In this document: in pieces, positions 46,155-59,169 of the stretch
How the letters are laid out: each line of letters starts with the position of its first letter
How positions within the stretch are numbered: position 1 is the first letter of the stretch
DNA from: Siphonodentalium dalli
Lineage: Eukaryota > Mollusca > Scaphopoda > Gadilida > Siphonodentaliidae
Assembly (NCBI GenBank): GCA_032622095.1
Contig: CP136061.1
Coordinates: 3,286,001 to 3,350,000 of the forward strand
DNA length: 64,000 bases
Direction of reading: 5' to 3'
Made by a program: the position numbers and the translations under genes
The notes under the pieces: model-generated
Databases searched by the model: none
The model's input: only the letters and a program-made list of their open reading frames with translations
Told to the model about the DNA's origin: nothing

Positions 46155-46593
46155 CGCCTTGGTCCCTACTGTGTGCATTGCTACATTACTGTCCACAGCG
46201 TTAATCTACCATTGCAAATATGCCTTGGAGTTTAGACAGAACATGCGAAAACAAACGTATTTGTATATATACTCGCCTTTCATTAGCACACGTCTTCGCA
46301 GCAGCGTTGTTAGCAGACAAAGAAACCGGTATCCATCCGTTAGCTCGTGTTAAATGATACATGTCTCACATATCCACATGGTAGTAATTCAATTATGGGC
46401 CAAGAATTAAACCCGCCGTTGGTTACAGTAATGAGCGAAATTAATGCGACATTTATGCGAGATTTAAAAATATAAATGCGAGATTTATATTTTTGTATAA
46501 AGGCGAATTTAATATGCATAAATGCATACATACATTTAGGGTCCTAAATTTATGCGACATTTATATTTTATAAATCTCGCTTTTCATGCAGTG
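46155..46593. repeat. 439-bp tandem duplication, copy 2
   Basis: Near-identical to copy 1 and directly adjacent, so the duplication is very recent or was homogenised by conversion (or is an assembly artefact). The 63-68-codon ORFs it contains on both strands are duplicated with it and show no family features. Confidence 0.96.
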
Positions 46594-46599
46594 CAACAG

Positions 46600-46820
46600 C
46601 CATACACCGTACAGTCACGACATGTATACCGATTCACCCCACACATGACCATCATCCACTCCTTATAATACTATAAATCTCACAATGGACACCCCACTCA
46701 TAACCATATAGTCGCTCCCTGTATACCTATGCACATCATTCGTGTCTATACAATAATTCCATGTATACCTATTTACCTCACCTATGATCATACAGTAACT
46801 CCATGGCTGCCATCCTGGCA
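46600..46820. repeat. Same 41-50-bp tandem array, inverted orientation (part 3)
   Basis: Words CACTCCTTATAATA, ACTCATAACCATATAGTCGC, CCATGTATACCTATTTACCTC mark it as the innermost piece next to the right outer arm. Confidence 0.8.
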
Positions 46821-48149
46821 TCCACCCTGTATCCAGTTGATAATTTTTTTATCATACTTGTCTAGATAGCCACATATCATGGTTCATCTCAGTTCCGTCT
46901 CAAAGTTCTGGCCATTTCCTTTAAATAATATGGCCAGAATCATAAAAGAGGGTCTACGCAAAATTCCATACTGCAATTTTTAAATAAATTTGTCATACCC
47001 CTATTGAAGTGGGACAAACAGAATAGAACGTAATTGTCAGTTAATTAACTAACACGTATAATAACCAAGTGAGTAACAATTTGCTACCTTTTCGGATAAC
47101 GCAGAGAATAATGTTCGGGGATATATGTACAAAAATGACTTTTTACAAATTTGGTTGACATTTTTAGAAGGCATCTTGAGCAATTTGGTCTATAAACACC
47201 GTAGTGTGACACATTTAAGATAAACCAAAACAATAAACACCTTTGGTACCAAAGATAGTTGCATTATTCTTGAAAATGGTCCAACCCTGAAAAGTGAATT
47301 TTCGTCGATATTAATGTCAAGTTTGTGAGAGAAAAATCCAATATTTCTGGTGATTTCAATGGTGACAATAGTAACAATGACACATGGTGCATCAGACATG
47401 TTAGTATTCAATGTATATAATACAAACTAGCCAATTTCATACATCAACCACAACTTGTAAGCGATTGCGTGACACACTGGGGCAATATATACCATTTTCC
47501 ATATTATGGCGACCATTTTGGCAGCCATTTTGAGCCAAAGCCAAGAATTTTGGTTCCAATGATTTGGAATATTCATAGGTAATGATATGCCTCACTTATA
47601 TTACAAACGTCTGTTCAATTCTTATTGAAATATGACTAGAATCCCAATTGTAATTTTTGTGTGTGAAATTTTATACCGCGTTCTGTAAAATCGAATTTTT
47701 GAGGGATCGGATAGGGCCAGAACCCCAATAATTGCATGTTTGATTGCTCCAAGGATCAGGTAATATATTGTCTTAGCTTCAAGAAAATATATACATTTGT
47801 ATTCATTTTACTAGATTTTCCCGCTATAATTTTCATAACACTGACTTTGGGTCTGGTCTGAAAAACGGCGGCCATGATGGACGCCATCTTGTCTAGAGTC
47901 TACACGGCCACTTTTTTCTTGTTAACGTTACTTAAAAGTTGAAGGTCATAATAAGAAACAAAATGAGTGGGGTGAAGTTAAGTCCCAGGGGGGGTGCAAG
48001 GGTACCCATGTTAGCTCCCGGACTAGTCCGCACCCGATGTCCGACGTTGATGTTGAATGAGAATTTGCAGAACTTCTCCACTATGAGACAAATAATATTT
48101 CTGGATCGCAATCAGAAGTAATTCAAAGGACTTCGAGCAAGACCGCACG

Positions 48150-48508
48150 TTCAAAGCCACCAACGGTATCTCAATACACTATAGAAACACGAACAAGAGG
48201 CCACAAACGATATCTCAATACACGATAGAAACACGAACAAGAGGCCACCAACGATATATCAATACACTATATATGTAGTTACACACGAACAAGAGGCCAC
48301 CAACGATATCTCAATACACTATAGAAACACGAACAAGAGGCCACCAACGATATATCAATACACTATAGGCGTAAACACGAACAAGAGGCCACAAACGATA
48401 TCTCAATACACTATAGGCTACAAACACGAACAAGAGGCCACAAACGATATCTCAATACACAACACGAACAAGAGGCCACCAACGATATATCAGTACACTA
48501 TAGGCATA
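48150..48508. repeat. 44-bp minisatellite, about 8 copies
   Basis: The unit is CACGAACAAGAGGCCACAAA followed by CGATATCTCAATACACTATAG and a variable end; the measured spacing is 44 bp. Some units are longer (GGCGTAAA, ATGTAGTTA inserts) or shorter. Confidence 0.94.
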
Positions 48509-49002
48509 GTTAAATTGACTGAGAATTGTGAATTTAGGGAATTTCTCCAAGAGACAAATGTCTTTTGTTGGTTACAATTAGAAGAAGTTCAAATTTAGAA
48601 ATTTCTGTGACAACAACACTTCACGTTCAAATGGTCATAAATGGAGATACAGAGGGACATTCCATAAATGTGCATACCACAGACTGCGTGAATGCGCAGT
48701 ATAAAACCATCTGCATCTATAACTATAAATTGCCTGTGCCGTGACAGTAGTATCTAATGTGGGTGAACCTCGACCTGTTCAATGCTGGTTCAAGCATCAA
48801 TCATGCGCGGTGTGTTCTCGTATTGGACACTAGATACACGTGTAGACTGATAAAACTGAAGACAGAAACACATTCACAAATAACTCCAGATTTCTGAAGA
48901 GCAGCAAATAAGTCGTGATTTGAAAAATGCAAGGGATACAGATTTGTTTAGTTCTGGGCGAAAATCGTGACATACTCTGGTTGTAGACGGTAGGAATGAA
49001 TT
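48509..49002. other. Unidentified sequence
   Basis: Nothing recognisable between the 44-bp minisatellite and the megasatellite. Confidence 0.5.
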
Positions 49003-52000
49003 CTGATATGAAGAGGGGTCGGGACGCGGGGATCTAAGAATAGTTTTCATGAAGGGATATATGAAGAGGGTTCGGGACGCGGGGACCTCAGAGTTGTTTT
49101 CATAAACGGATATATTAAGAGGGTTCGGGACGCGGGGATCTAAGAATAGTTTTCATGAAGGGATATATTAAGAGGGTTCGGGACGCGGGGACCTCAGAGT
49201 AGTTATCATGAAGGGATATATTAAGAGGGTTCGGGACGCGGTGACCTCAGAGTAGTTTTCATGAAGGGATATATTAAGAGGGTTCGGGACGCGGGGACCT
49301 CAGAGTAGTTTTCATGAAGGGATATATTAAGAGGGTTCGGGACGCGGTGACCTCAGAGTAGTTTTCATGAAGGGATATATTAAGAGGGTTCGGGACGCGG
49401 GGACCTCAGAGTAGTTTTCATGAAGGGATATATTAAGAGGGTTCGGGACGCGGGGACATCAGAGTAGTCTTCATGAAGGGATATATTAAGAGGGTTCGGG
49501 ACGCGGGGACCTCAGAGTAGTTTTCATGAAGGGATATATTAAGAGGGTTCGGGATGCGGGGACCTCAGAGTAGTTTTGATGAAGGGATATATTAAGAGGG
49601 TTCGGGACGCGGGGACCTCAGAGTAGTTTTGATGAAGGGATATATTAAGAGGGTTCGGGACGCGGGGACCTCAGAGTAGTTTTCATGAAGGGATATATTA
49701 AGAGGGTTCGGGACGCGGGGACCTCAGAGTAGTTTTAATTAAGGGATATATTAAGAGGGTTCGAGACGCGGGGACCTCAGAGTAGTTTTAATTAAGGGAT
49801 ATATTGAGAGGGGTCGGGACTCGGGGATCTAAGAATAGTTTTCCCGAGGGATATATTAAGAGGGTTCGGGACGCGGGGATCTCAGAGTAGTTTTCATGAA
49901 GGGATATATTAAGAGGGTTCGGGACGCGGGGATCTAAGAATAGTTTTCCCCGAGGGATATATTAAGAGGGTTCGGGACGCGGGGATCTCAGAGTAGTTTT
50001 CATGAAGGGATATATTAAGAGGGTTCGGGACGCGGGGACCTCAGAGTAGTTTTGATGAAGGGATATATTAAGAGGGTTCGGGACGCGGGGATCTAAGAAT
50101 AGTTTTCATGAAGGGATATATTAAGAGGGTTCGGGACGCGGGGACCTCAGAGTCGTTTTCATTAAGGGATATATTAAGAGGGGTCGGGACGCGGGGACCT
50201 CAGAGTAGTCTTCATGAAGGGATATATTAAGAGGGTTCGGGACGCGGGGACCTCAGAGTAGTTTTGATGAAGGGATATATTAAGAGGGTTCGGGACGTGG
50301 GGACCTCAGAGTAGTTTTGATGAAGGGATATATTAAGAGGGTTCGGGACGCGGGGACCTCAGAGTAGTTTTCATGAAGGGATATATAAAGAGGGTTCGGG
50401 ACGCGGGAACCTCAGAGTAGTTTTGATGAAGGGATATATTAAGAGGGTTCGGGACGCGGGGACCTCAAAGTAGTTTTGATGAAGGGATATATTAAGAGGG
50501 TTCGGGACGCGGGGACCTCAGAGTAGTTTTCATGAAGGGATATATTAAGAGGGTTCGGGACGCGGGGACCTCAGAGTAGTTTTAATTAAGGGATATATTA
50601 AGAGGGTTCGGGACGCGGGGACCTCAGAGTAGTTTTAATTAAGGGATATATTAAGAGGGGTCGGGATGCGGGGATCTAAGAATAGTTTTCCCGAGGGATA
50701 TATTAAGAGGGTTCGGGACGCGGGGACCTCAGAGTTGTTTTCATGAAGGGATATATTAAGAGGGGTCGGGACGCGGGGACCTCAGAGTTGTTTTCATGAA
50801 GGGATATATTAAGAGGGGTCGGGACGCGGGGACCTCAGAGTAGTTTTCATGAAGGGATATATTAAGAGGGGTCGGGACGCGGGGACCTCAGAGTAGTTTT
50901 CATGAAGGGATATATTAAGAGGGTTCGGGACGCGGGGACCTCAGAGTAGTTTTCATGAAGGGATATATTAAGAGGGTTCGGGACGCGGGGACCTCAGAGT
51001 AGTTTTCATTAAGGGATATATTAAGAGGGGTCGGGACGCGGGGACCTCAGAGTAGTTTTCATCAAGGGATATATTAAGAGGGTTCGGGACGCGGGGACCT
51101 CAGGGTAGTTTTCATGAAGGGATATATTAAGAGGGGGCGGGACGCGGGGACCTCAGAGTAGTTTTCACGAAGGGATATATTAAGAGGGGTCGGGACGCGG
51201 GGACCTCAGAGTAGTTTTCATGAAGGGATATATTAAGAGGGGTCGGGACGCGGGGACCTCAGAGTTGTTTTGATTAAGGGATATATTAAGAGGGGTCGGG
51301 ACGCGGGGACATCAGAGTAGTTTTCCCGAGGGATATATTAAGAGGGGTCGGGACGCGGGGACATCGGAGTAGTTTTAATTAAGGGATATATTAAGAGGGG
51401 TCGGGACGCGGGGACATCAGAGTAGTTTTAATTAAGGGATATATTAAGAGGGTTCGGGACGCGGGGAAATCAGATTAGTTTGATATTAAGTGGGTTCGGG
51501 ACGCGGGGACCTCAGAGTAGTTTTAATTAAGGGATATATTAAGAGGGTTCGGGATGCGGGGACCTCAGAGTAGTTTTAATTAAGGGATATATTAAGAGGG
51601 TTCGGGATGCGGGGACCTCAGAGTAGTTTTCATGAAGGGATATATTAAGAGGGTTCGGGATGCGGGGACCTCAGAGTAGTTTTCATTAAGGGATATATTA
51701 AGAGGGTTCGGGATGCGGGGACCTCAGAGTAGTTTTCATTAAGGGATATATTAAGAGGGTTCGGGATGCGGGGACCTCAGAGTAGTTTTCATTAAGGGAT
51801 ATATTAAGAGGGTTCGGGACGCGGGGACATCCGAGTAGTTTTAATTAAGGGATATATTAAGAGGGTTCGGGACGCGGGGATCTCAGAGTAGTTTTAATTA
51901 AGGGATATATTAAGAGGGGTCGGGACGCGGGGACCTCAGAGTAGTTTTAATTAAGGGATATATTAAGAGGGTTCGAGACGCGGGGACCTCAGAGTAGTTT

Positions 52001-55000
52001 TAATTAAGGGATATATTAAGAGGGGTCGGGACGCGGGGATCTAAGAATAGTTTTCCCGAGGGATATATTAAGAGGGTTCGGGACGCGGGGATCTCAGAGT
52101 AGTTTTCATGAAGGGATATATTAAGAGGGTTCGGGACGCGGGGATCTAAGAATAGTTTTCCCCGAGGGATATATTAAGAGGGTTCGGGACGCGGGGATCT
52201 CAGAGTAGTTTTCATGAAGGGATATATTAAGAGGGTTCGGGACGCGGGGACCTCAGAGTAGTTTTGATGAAGGGATATATTAAGAGGGTTCGGGACGCGG
52301 GGACCTCAGAGTAGTTTTCATGAAGGGATATATTAAGAGGGTTCGGGATGCGGGGACCTCAGAGTAGTTTTGATGAAGGGATATATTAAGAGGGTTCGGG
52401 ACGCGGGGACCTCAGAGTAGTTTTGATGAAGGGATATATTAAGAGGGTTCGGGACGCGGGGACCTCAGAGTAGTTTTCATGAAGGGATATATTAAGAGGG
52501 TTCGGGACGCGGGGACCTCAGAGTAGTTTTAATTAAGGGATATATTAAGAGGGTTCGAGACGCGGGGACCTCAGAGTAGTTTTAATTAAGGGATATATTA
52601 AGAGGGGTCGGGACGCGGGGATCTAAGAATAGTTTTCCCGAGGGATATATTAAGAGGGTTCGGGACGCGGGGATCTCAGAGTAGTTTTCATGAAGGGATA
52701 TATTAAGAGGGTTCGGGACGCGGGGATCTAAGAATAGTTTTCCCCGAGGGATATATTAAGAGGGTTCGGGACGCGGGGATCTCAGAGTAGTTTTCATGAA
52801 GGGATATATTAAGAGGGTTCGGGACGCGGGGACCTCAGAGTAGTTTTGATGAAGGGATATATTAAGAGGGTTCGGGACGCGGGGATCTAAGAATAGTTTT
52901 CATGAAGGGATATATTAAGAGGGTTCGGGACGCGGGGACCTCAGAGTCGTTTTCATTAAGGGATATATTAAGAGGGGTCGGGACGCGGGGACCTCAGAGT
53001 AGTCTTCATGAAGGGATATATTAAGAGGGTTCGGGACGCGGGGACCTCAGAGTAGTTTTGATGAAGGGATATATTAAGAGGGTTCGGGACGTGGGGACCT
53101 CAGAGTAGTTTTGATGAAGGGATATATTAAGAGGGTTCGGGACGCGGGGACCTCAGAGTAGTTTTCATGAAGGGATATATAAAGAGGGTTCGGGACGCGG
53201 GAACCTCAGAGTAGTTTTGATGAAGGGATATATTAAGAGGGTTCGGGACGCGGGGACCTCAAAGTAGTTTTGATGAAGGGATATATTAAGAGGGTTCGGG
53301 ACGCGGGGACCTCAGAGTAGTTTTCATGAAGGGATATATTAAGAGGGTTCGGGACGCGGGGACCTCAGAGTAGTTTTAATTAAGGGATATATTAAGAGGG
53401 TTCGGGACGCGGGGACCTCAGAGTAGTTTTAATTAAGGGATATATTAAGAGGGGTCGGGATGCGGGGATCTAAGAATAGTTTTCCCGAGGGATATATTAA
53501 GAGGGTTCGGGACGCGGGGACCTCAGAGTTGTTTTCATGAAGGGATATATTAAGAGGGGTCGGGACGCGGGGACCTCAGAGTTGTTTTCATGAAGGGATA
53601 TATTAAGAGGGGTCGGGACGCGGGGACCTCAGAGTAGTTTTCATGAAGGGATATATTAAGAGGGGTCGGGACGCGGGGACCTCAGAGTAGTTTTCATGAA
53701 GGGATATATTAAGAGGGTTCGGGACGCGGGGACCTCAGAGTAGTTTTCATGAAGGGATATATTAAGAGGGTTCGGGACGCGGGGACCTCAGAGTAGTTTT
53801 CATTAAGGGATATATTAAGAGGGGTCGGGACGCGGGGACCTCAGAGTAGTTTTCATGAAGGGATATATTAAGAGGGTTCGGGACGCGGGGACCTCAGGGT
53901 AGTTTTCATGAAGGGATATATTAAGAGGGGGCGGGACGCGGGGACCTCAGAGTAGTTTTCACGAAGGGATATATTAAGAGGGGTCGGGACGCGGGGACCT
54001 CAGAGTAGTTTTCATGAAGGGATATATTAAGAGGGGTCGGGACGCGGGGACCTCAGAGTTGTTTTGATTAAGGGATATATTAAGAGGGGTCGGGACGCGG
54101 GGACATCAGAGTAGTTTTCCCGAGGGATATATTAAGAGGGGTCGGGACGCGGGGACATCGGAGTAGTTTTAATTAAGGGATATATTAAGAGGGGTCGGGA
54201 CGCGGGGACATCAGAGTAGTTTTAATTAAGGGATATATTAAGAGGGTTCGGGACGCGGGGAAATCAGATTAGTTTGATATTAAGTGGGTTCGGGACGCGG
54301 GGACCTCAGAGTAGTTTTAATTAAGGGATATATTAAGAGGGTTCGGGATGCGGGGACCTCAGAGTAGTTTTAATTAAGGGATATATTAAGAGGGTTCGGG
54401 ATGCGGGGACCTCAGAGTAGTTTTCATGAAGGGATATATTAAGAGGGTTCGGGATGCGGGGACCTCAGAGTAGTTTTCATTAAGGGATATATTAAGAGGG
54501 TTCGGGATGCGGGGACCTCAGAGTAGTTTTCATTAAGGGATATATTAAGAGGGTTCGGGATGCGGGGACCTCAGAGTAGTTTTCATTAAGGGATATATTA
54601 AGAGGGTTCGGGACGCGGGGACATCCGAGTAGTTTTAATTAAGGGATATATTAAGAGGGTTCGGGACGCGGGGATCTCAGAGTAGTTTTAATTAAGGGAT
54701 ATATTAAGAGGGGTCGGGACGCGGGGACCTCAGAGTAGTTTTAATTAAGGGATATATTAAGAGGGTTCGGGACGCGGGGACCTCAGAGTAGTTTTAATTA
54801 AGGGATATATTAAGAGGGTTCGAGACGCGGGGACCTCAGAGTAGTTTTAATTAAGGGATATATTAAGAGGGGTCGGGACGCGGGGATCTAAGAATAGTTT
54901 TCCCGAGGGATATATTAAGAGGGTTCTGGACGCGGGGATCTCAGAGTAGTTTTCATGAAGGGATATATTAAGAGGGTTCGGGACGCGGGGATCTAAGAAT

Positions 55001-57600
55001 AGTTTTCCCCGAGGGATATATTAAGAGGGTTCGGGACGCGGGGATCTCAGAGTAGTTTTCATGAAGGGATATATTAAGAGGGTTCGGGACGCGGGGACCT
55101 CAGAGTAGTTTTGATGAAGGGATATATTAAGAGGGTTCGGGACGCGGGGACCTCAAAGTAGTTTTGATGAAGGGATATATTAAGAGGGTTCGGGACGCGG
55201 GGACCTCAGAGTCGTTTTCATTAAGGGATATATTAAGAGGGGTCGGGACGCGGGGACCTCAGAGTAGTTTTCATGAAGGGATATATTAAGAGGGTTCGGG
55301 ACGCGGGGACCTCAGAGTAGTCTTCATGAAGGGATATATTAAGAGGGTTCGGGACGCGGGGACCTCAGAGTAGTTTTCATGAAGGGATATATTAAGAGGG
55401 TTCGGGATGCGGGGACCTCAGAGTAGTTTTGATGAAGGGATATATTAAGAGGGTTCGGGACGCGAGGACCTCAGAGTAGTTTTCATGAAGGGATATATTA
55501 AGAGGGTTCGGGACGCGGGAACCTCAGAGTAGTTTTGATGAAGGGATATATTAAGAGGGTTCGGGACGCGGGGACCTCAAAGTAGTTTTGATGAAGGGAT
55601 ATATTAAGAGGATTCGGGACGCGGGGACCTCAGAGTAGTTTTAATTAAGGGATATATTAAGAGGGTTCGGGACGCGGGGACCTCAGAGTAGTTTTAATTA
55701 AGGGATATATTAAGAGGGGTCGGGACGCGGGGATCTAAGAATAGTTTTCCCGAGGGATATATTAAGAGGGTTCGGGACGCGGGGACCTCAGAGTTGTTTT
55801 CATGAAGGGATATATTAAGAGGGGTCGGGACGCGGGGACCTCAGAGTAGTTTTCATGAAGGGATATATTAAGAGGGGTCGGGACGCGGGGACCTCAGAGT
55901 AGTTTTCATGAAGGGATATATTAAGAGGGTTCGGGACGCGGGGACCTCAGAGTAGTTTTCATGAAGGGATATATTAAGAGGGTTCGGGACGCGGGGACCT
56001 CAGAGTAGTTTTCATTAAGGGATATATTAAGAGGGGTCGGGACGCGGGGACCTCAGAGTAGTTTTCATGAAGGGATATATTAAGAGGGTTCGGGACGCGG
56101 GGACCTCAGGGTAGTTTTCATGAAGGGATATATTAAGAGGGGGCGGGACGCGGGGACCTCAGAGTAGTTTTCACCAAGGGATATATTAAGAGGGGTCGGG
56201 ACGCGGGGACCTCAGAGTAGTTTTCATGAAGGGATATATTAAGAGGGGTCGGGACGCGGGGACCTCAGAGTTGTTTTGATTAAGGGATATATTAAGAGGG
56301 TTCGGGACGCGGGGACCTCAGAGTAGTTTTCATGAAGGGATATATTTAGAGGGTTCGGTACGCGGGGACCTCAGAGTAGTTTTCATGAAGGGATATATTA
56401 AGAGGGTTCGGGACGCGGGGACATCAGAGTAGTTTTCATGAAGGGATATATTTAGAGGGTTCGGGACGCGGGGACATCAGAGTAGTTTTCCCGAGGGATA
56501 TATTAAGAGGGGTCGGGACGCGGGGACATCAGAGTAGTTTTAATTAAGGGATATATTAAGAGGGGTCGGGACGCGGGGACATCAGAGTAGTTTTAATTAA
56601 GGGATATATTAAGAGGGTTCGGGACGCGGGGAAATCAGATTAGTTTGATATTAAGAGGGTTCGGGACGCGGGGACCTCAGAGTAGTTTTAATTAAGGGAT
56701 ATATTAAGAGGGTTCGGGATGCGGGGACCTCAGAGTAGTTTTAATTAAGGGATATATTAAGAGGGTTCGGGATGCGGGGACCTCAGAGTAGTTTTCATTA
56801 AGGGATATATTAAGAGGGTTCGGGATGCGGGGACCTCAGAGTAGTTTTCATTAAGGGATATATTAAGAGGGTTCGGGACGCGGGGACCTCCGAGTAGTTT
56901 TAATTAAGGGATATATTAAGAGGGTTCGGGACGCGGGGATCTCAGAGTAGTTTTAATTAAGGGATATATTAAGAGGGGTCGGGACGCGGGGACCTCAGAG
57001 TAGTTTTAATTAAGGGATATATTAAGAGGGTTCGGGACGCGGGGACCTCAGAGTAGTTTTCATTAAGGGATATATTAAGAGGGTTCGGGACGCGGGGACC
57101 TCCGAGTAGTTTTAATTAAGGGATATATTAAGAGGGGTCGGGACGCGGGGACCTCAGAGTAGTTTTAATTAAGGGATATATTAAGAGGGTTCGGGACGCG
57201 GGGACATCAGAGTAGTTTTAATTAAGGGATATATTAAGAGGGGTCGGGACGCGGGGACCTCAGAGTAGTTTTAATTAAGGGATATATTAAGAGGGTTCGG
57301 GACGCGGGGACCTCAGAGTAGTTTTAATTAAGGGATATATTAAGAGGGTTCGGGACGCGGGGACCTCAGAATAGTTTTCATGAAGGGATATATTAAGAGG
57401 GTTCGGGACGCGGGGATCTCAGAGTAGTTTTCATGAAGGGATATATTAAGAGGGTTCGGGATGCGGGGACCTCAGAGTAGTTGTGATGAAGGGATATATT
57501 AAGAGGGTTCGGGACGCGGGGACATCAGAGTAGTTTTCATGAAGGGATATATTAAGAGGGTTCGGGACGTGGGGACATCAGAGTAGTTTTCATGAAGGGA
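49003..57600. repeat. 53-bp megasatellite, about 160 copies
   Basis: The unit is GGGATATATTAAGAGGGTTC followed by GGGACGCGGGGACCTCAGAG and TAGTTTTCATGAA. Variants change CATGAA to GATGAA, AATTAA or CCCGA, ACCTC to ATCTA, and GGTTC to GGGTC. Variant order repeats at a larger scale: marker units recur 2794 bp apart (51131 to 53925; 51471 to 54265; 49757 to 52551), then a third, shorter round follows (56137, 56636). 53 is not a multiple of three, so there is no long ORF. Confidence 0.97.
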
Positions 57601-58595
57601 TATATTAAGAGGGTTCGGGACGCGGGATATATTAAGAGGGTTCGGGACCCGGGATATATTAAGAGGGTTCGGGACGCGGGATATATTAAGAGGGTTCGGG
57701 ACGCGGGATATATTAAGAGGGTTCGGGACGCGGGATATATTAAGAGGGTTCGGGACGCGGGATTTATTAAGAGGGTTCGGGACGCGGGGACCTCAGAGTA
57801 GTTTTCATGAAGGGATATATTAAGAGGGTTCGGGACGCGGGGACCTCAGAGTAGTTTTCCCGAGGGATATATTAAGAGGGTTCGGGACGCGGGATATATT
57901 AAGAGGGTTCGGGACGCGGGATATATTAAAAGGGTTCGGGACGCGGGATATATTAAGAGGGTTCGGGACGCGGGATATATTAAGAGGGTTCGGGATGCGG
58001 GATATATTAAGAGGGTTCGGGACGCGGGATATATTAAGAGGGTTCGGGACGCGGGATATATTAAGAGGGTTCGGGACGCGGGATATATTAAGAGGGTTCG
58101 GGACGCGGGATATATTAAGAGGGTTCGGGACGCGGGATATATTAAGGGGGTTCGGGACGCGGGATATATTAAGAGGGTTCGGGACGCGGGGACCTCAGAG
58201 TAGTTTTCCCGAGGGATATATTAAGAGGGTTCGGGACGCGGGATATATTAAGAGGGTTCGGGACGCGGGATATATTAAGAGGGTTCGGGACGCGGGATAT
58301 ATTAAGAGGGTTCGGGACGCGGGGACCTCAGAGTAGTTTTCCCGAGGGATATATTAAGAGGGTTCGGGACGCGGGATATATTAAGAGGGTTCGGGACGCG
58401 GGATATATTAAAAGGGTTCGGGACGCGGGATATATTAAGAGGGTTCGGGACGCGGGATATATTAAGAGGGTTCGGGATGCGGGATATATTAAGAGGGTTC
58501 GGGACGCGGGATATATTAAGAGGGTTCGGGGCGCGGGATATATTAAGGGGGTTCGGGACGCGGGATATATTAAGAGGGTTCGGGACGCGGGATAT
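57601..58595. repeat. 27-bp derivative of the megasatellite
   Basis: The unit GGGATATATTAAGAGGGTTC plus GGGACGC is the 53-bp unit without its last 26 bp. About 33 copies, with four full-length 53-bp units interspersed. Because 27 is a multiple of three, frames such as (GYIKRVRDA)n stay open but carry no sign of a gene. A 482-bp block is duplicated inside it (marker ATTAAAAGGG at 57925 and 58407). Confidence 0.95.
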
Positions 58596-59169
58596 AGTTC
58601 TGCACTGTCGAACAGGATTAATATAGCAACCGTTTAGAGATTCATAAATCAAGCGCTAGTAACTGATGACGCTCTCCGGCGTCATGTCGACCTATCAGAA
58701 ATATGGGAACTCTTTTTTAACTATTCAAAATTATCAATTTTTGGCTATTTAACTTTACTTTGGTATGTACGTTCAAAATCTCTTTTCCAAATTTATATAA
58801 ACATGGATCATGCCTCACAAACATTATCAAGATGGACGAGGAAACCAGTACCTGTACAAATTTGAAACCATAACCATAAACATCCCATTCTCTTTAGTGT
58901 GCCTTACAGCTACTTTTCTCTTCCATCACGATATGCATTCACATATTTCGTACTTTTATCATGTGATCAATCGGCCGTTTTACTTTTCGTGTTTTCCGTA
59001 TAATGGGCCCCCATGCATTGGAATGGGTGGGGCTGATAATACATTACGTAGGATGTAAATGTATGTCATGCACGAAGTTTATCTGTATCGTTGTGGCCGA
59101 TTTGCGTGAAATCCCTAGCAGTAAATAGAGGATTCACATATAAAAAAACACGGGGTACAACCTGGGTGC
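58596..59169. other. Unidentified sequence
   Basis: An 82-codon ORF at 58810-59058 has no features I recognise and is probably chance. Confidence 0.5.

Larger units (their letters stand above)
39058..48030. mobile_element. 9-kb long inverted-repeat (fold-back-like) structure
   Basis: The outer arms, 39058-40960 (minus the LTR insertion) and about 46815-48030, are reverse complements along their whole length. Matched landmarks include GGGAGCTAATATGG, ACTTAACTTCACCCCACTCA, GATGGCGCCAT-like words, TTTTTGAGGGATCGG and TTAGTTAATTAACTGACA. Inward of the arms are about 41-50-bp tandem arrays in opposite orientation. The right half was later split by other repeats (42.57-43.12 kb and 43.67-46.59 kb). 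Foldback-type transposons have this layout. No transposase is visible. Confidence 0.8.

Noticed and set aside
45720-46531. Two identical ORF pairs (64-68 and 63 codons) suggesting a duplicated gene
   Set aside because: Identity follows from the 439-bp tandem duplication; the peptides show no domain, and ORFs overlap on both strands.
57592-58652. ORFs of (GYIKRVRDA)n, (MRDILRGFGTR)n and a minus-strand (NISRVPNPL)n
   Set aside because: They arise because the 27-bp unit is a multiple of three; the same sequence continues as non-coding 53-bp units.
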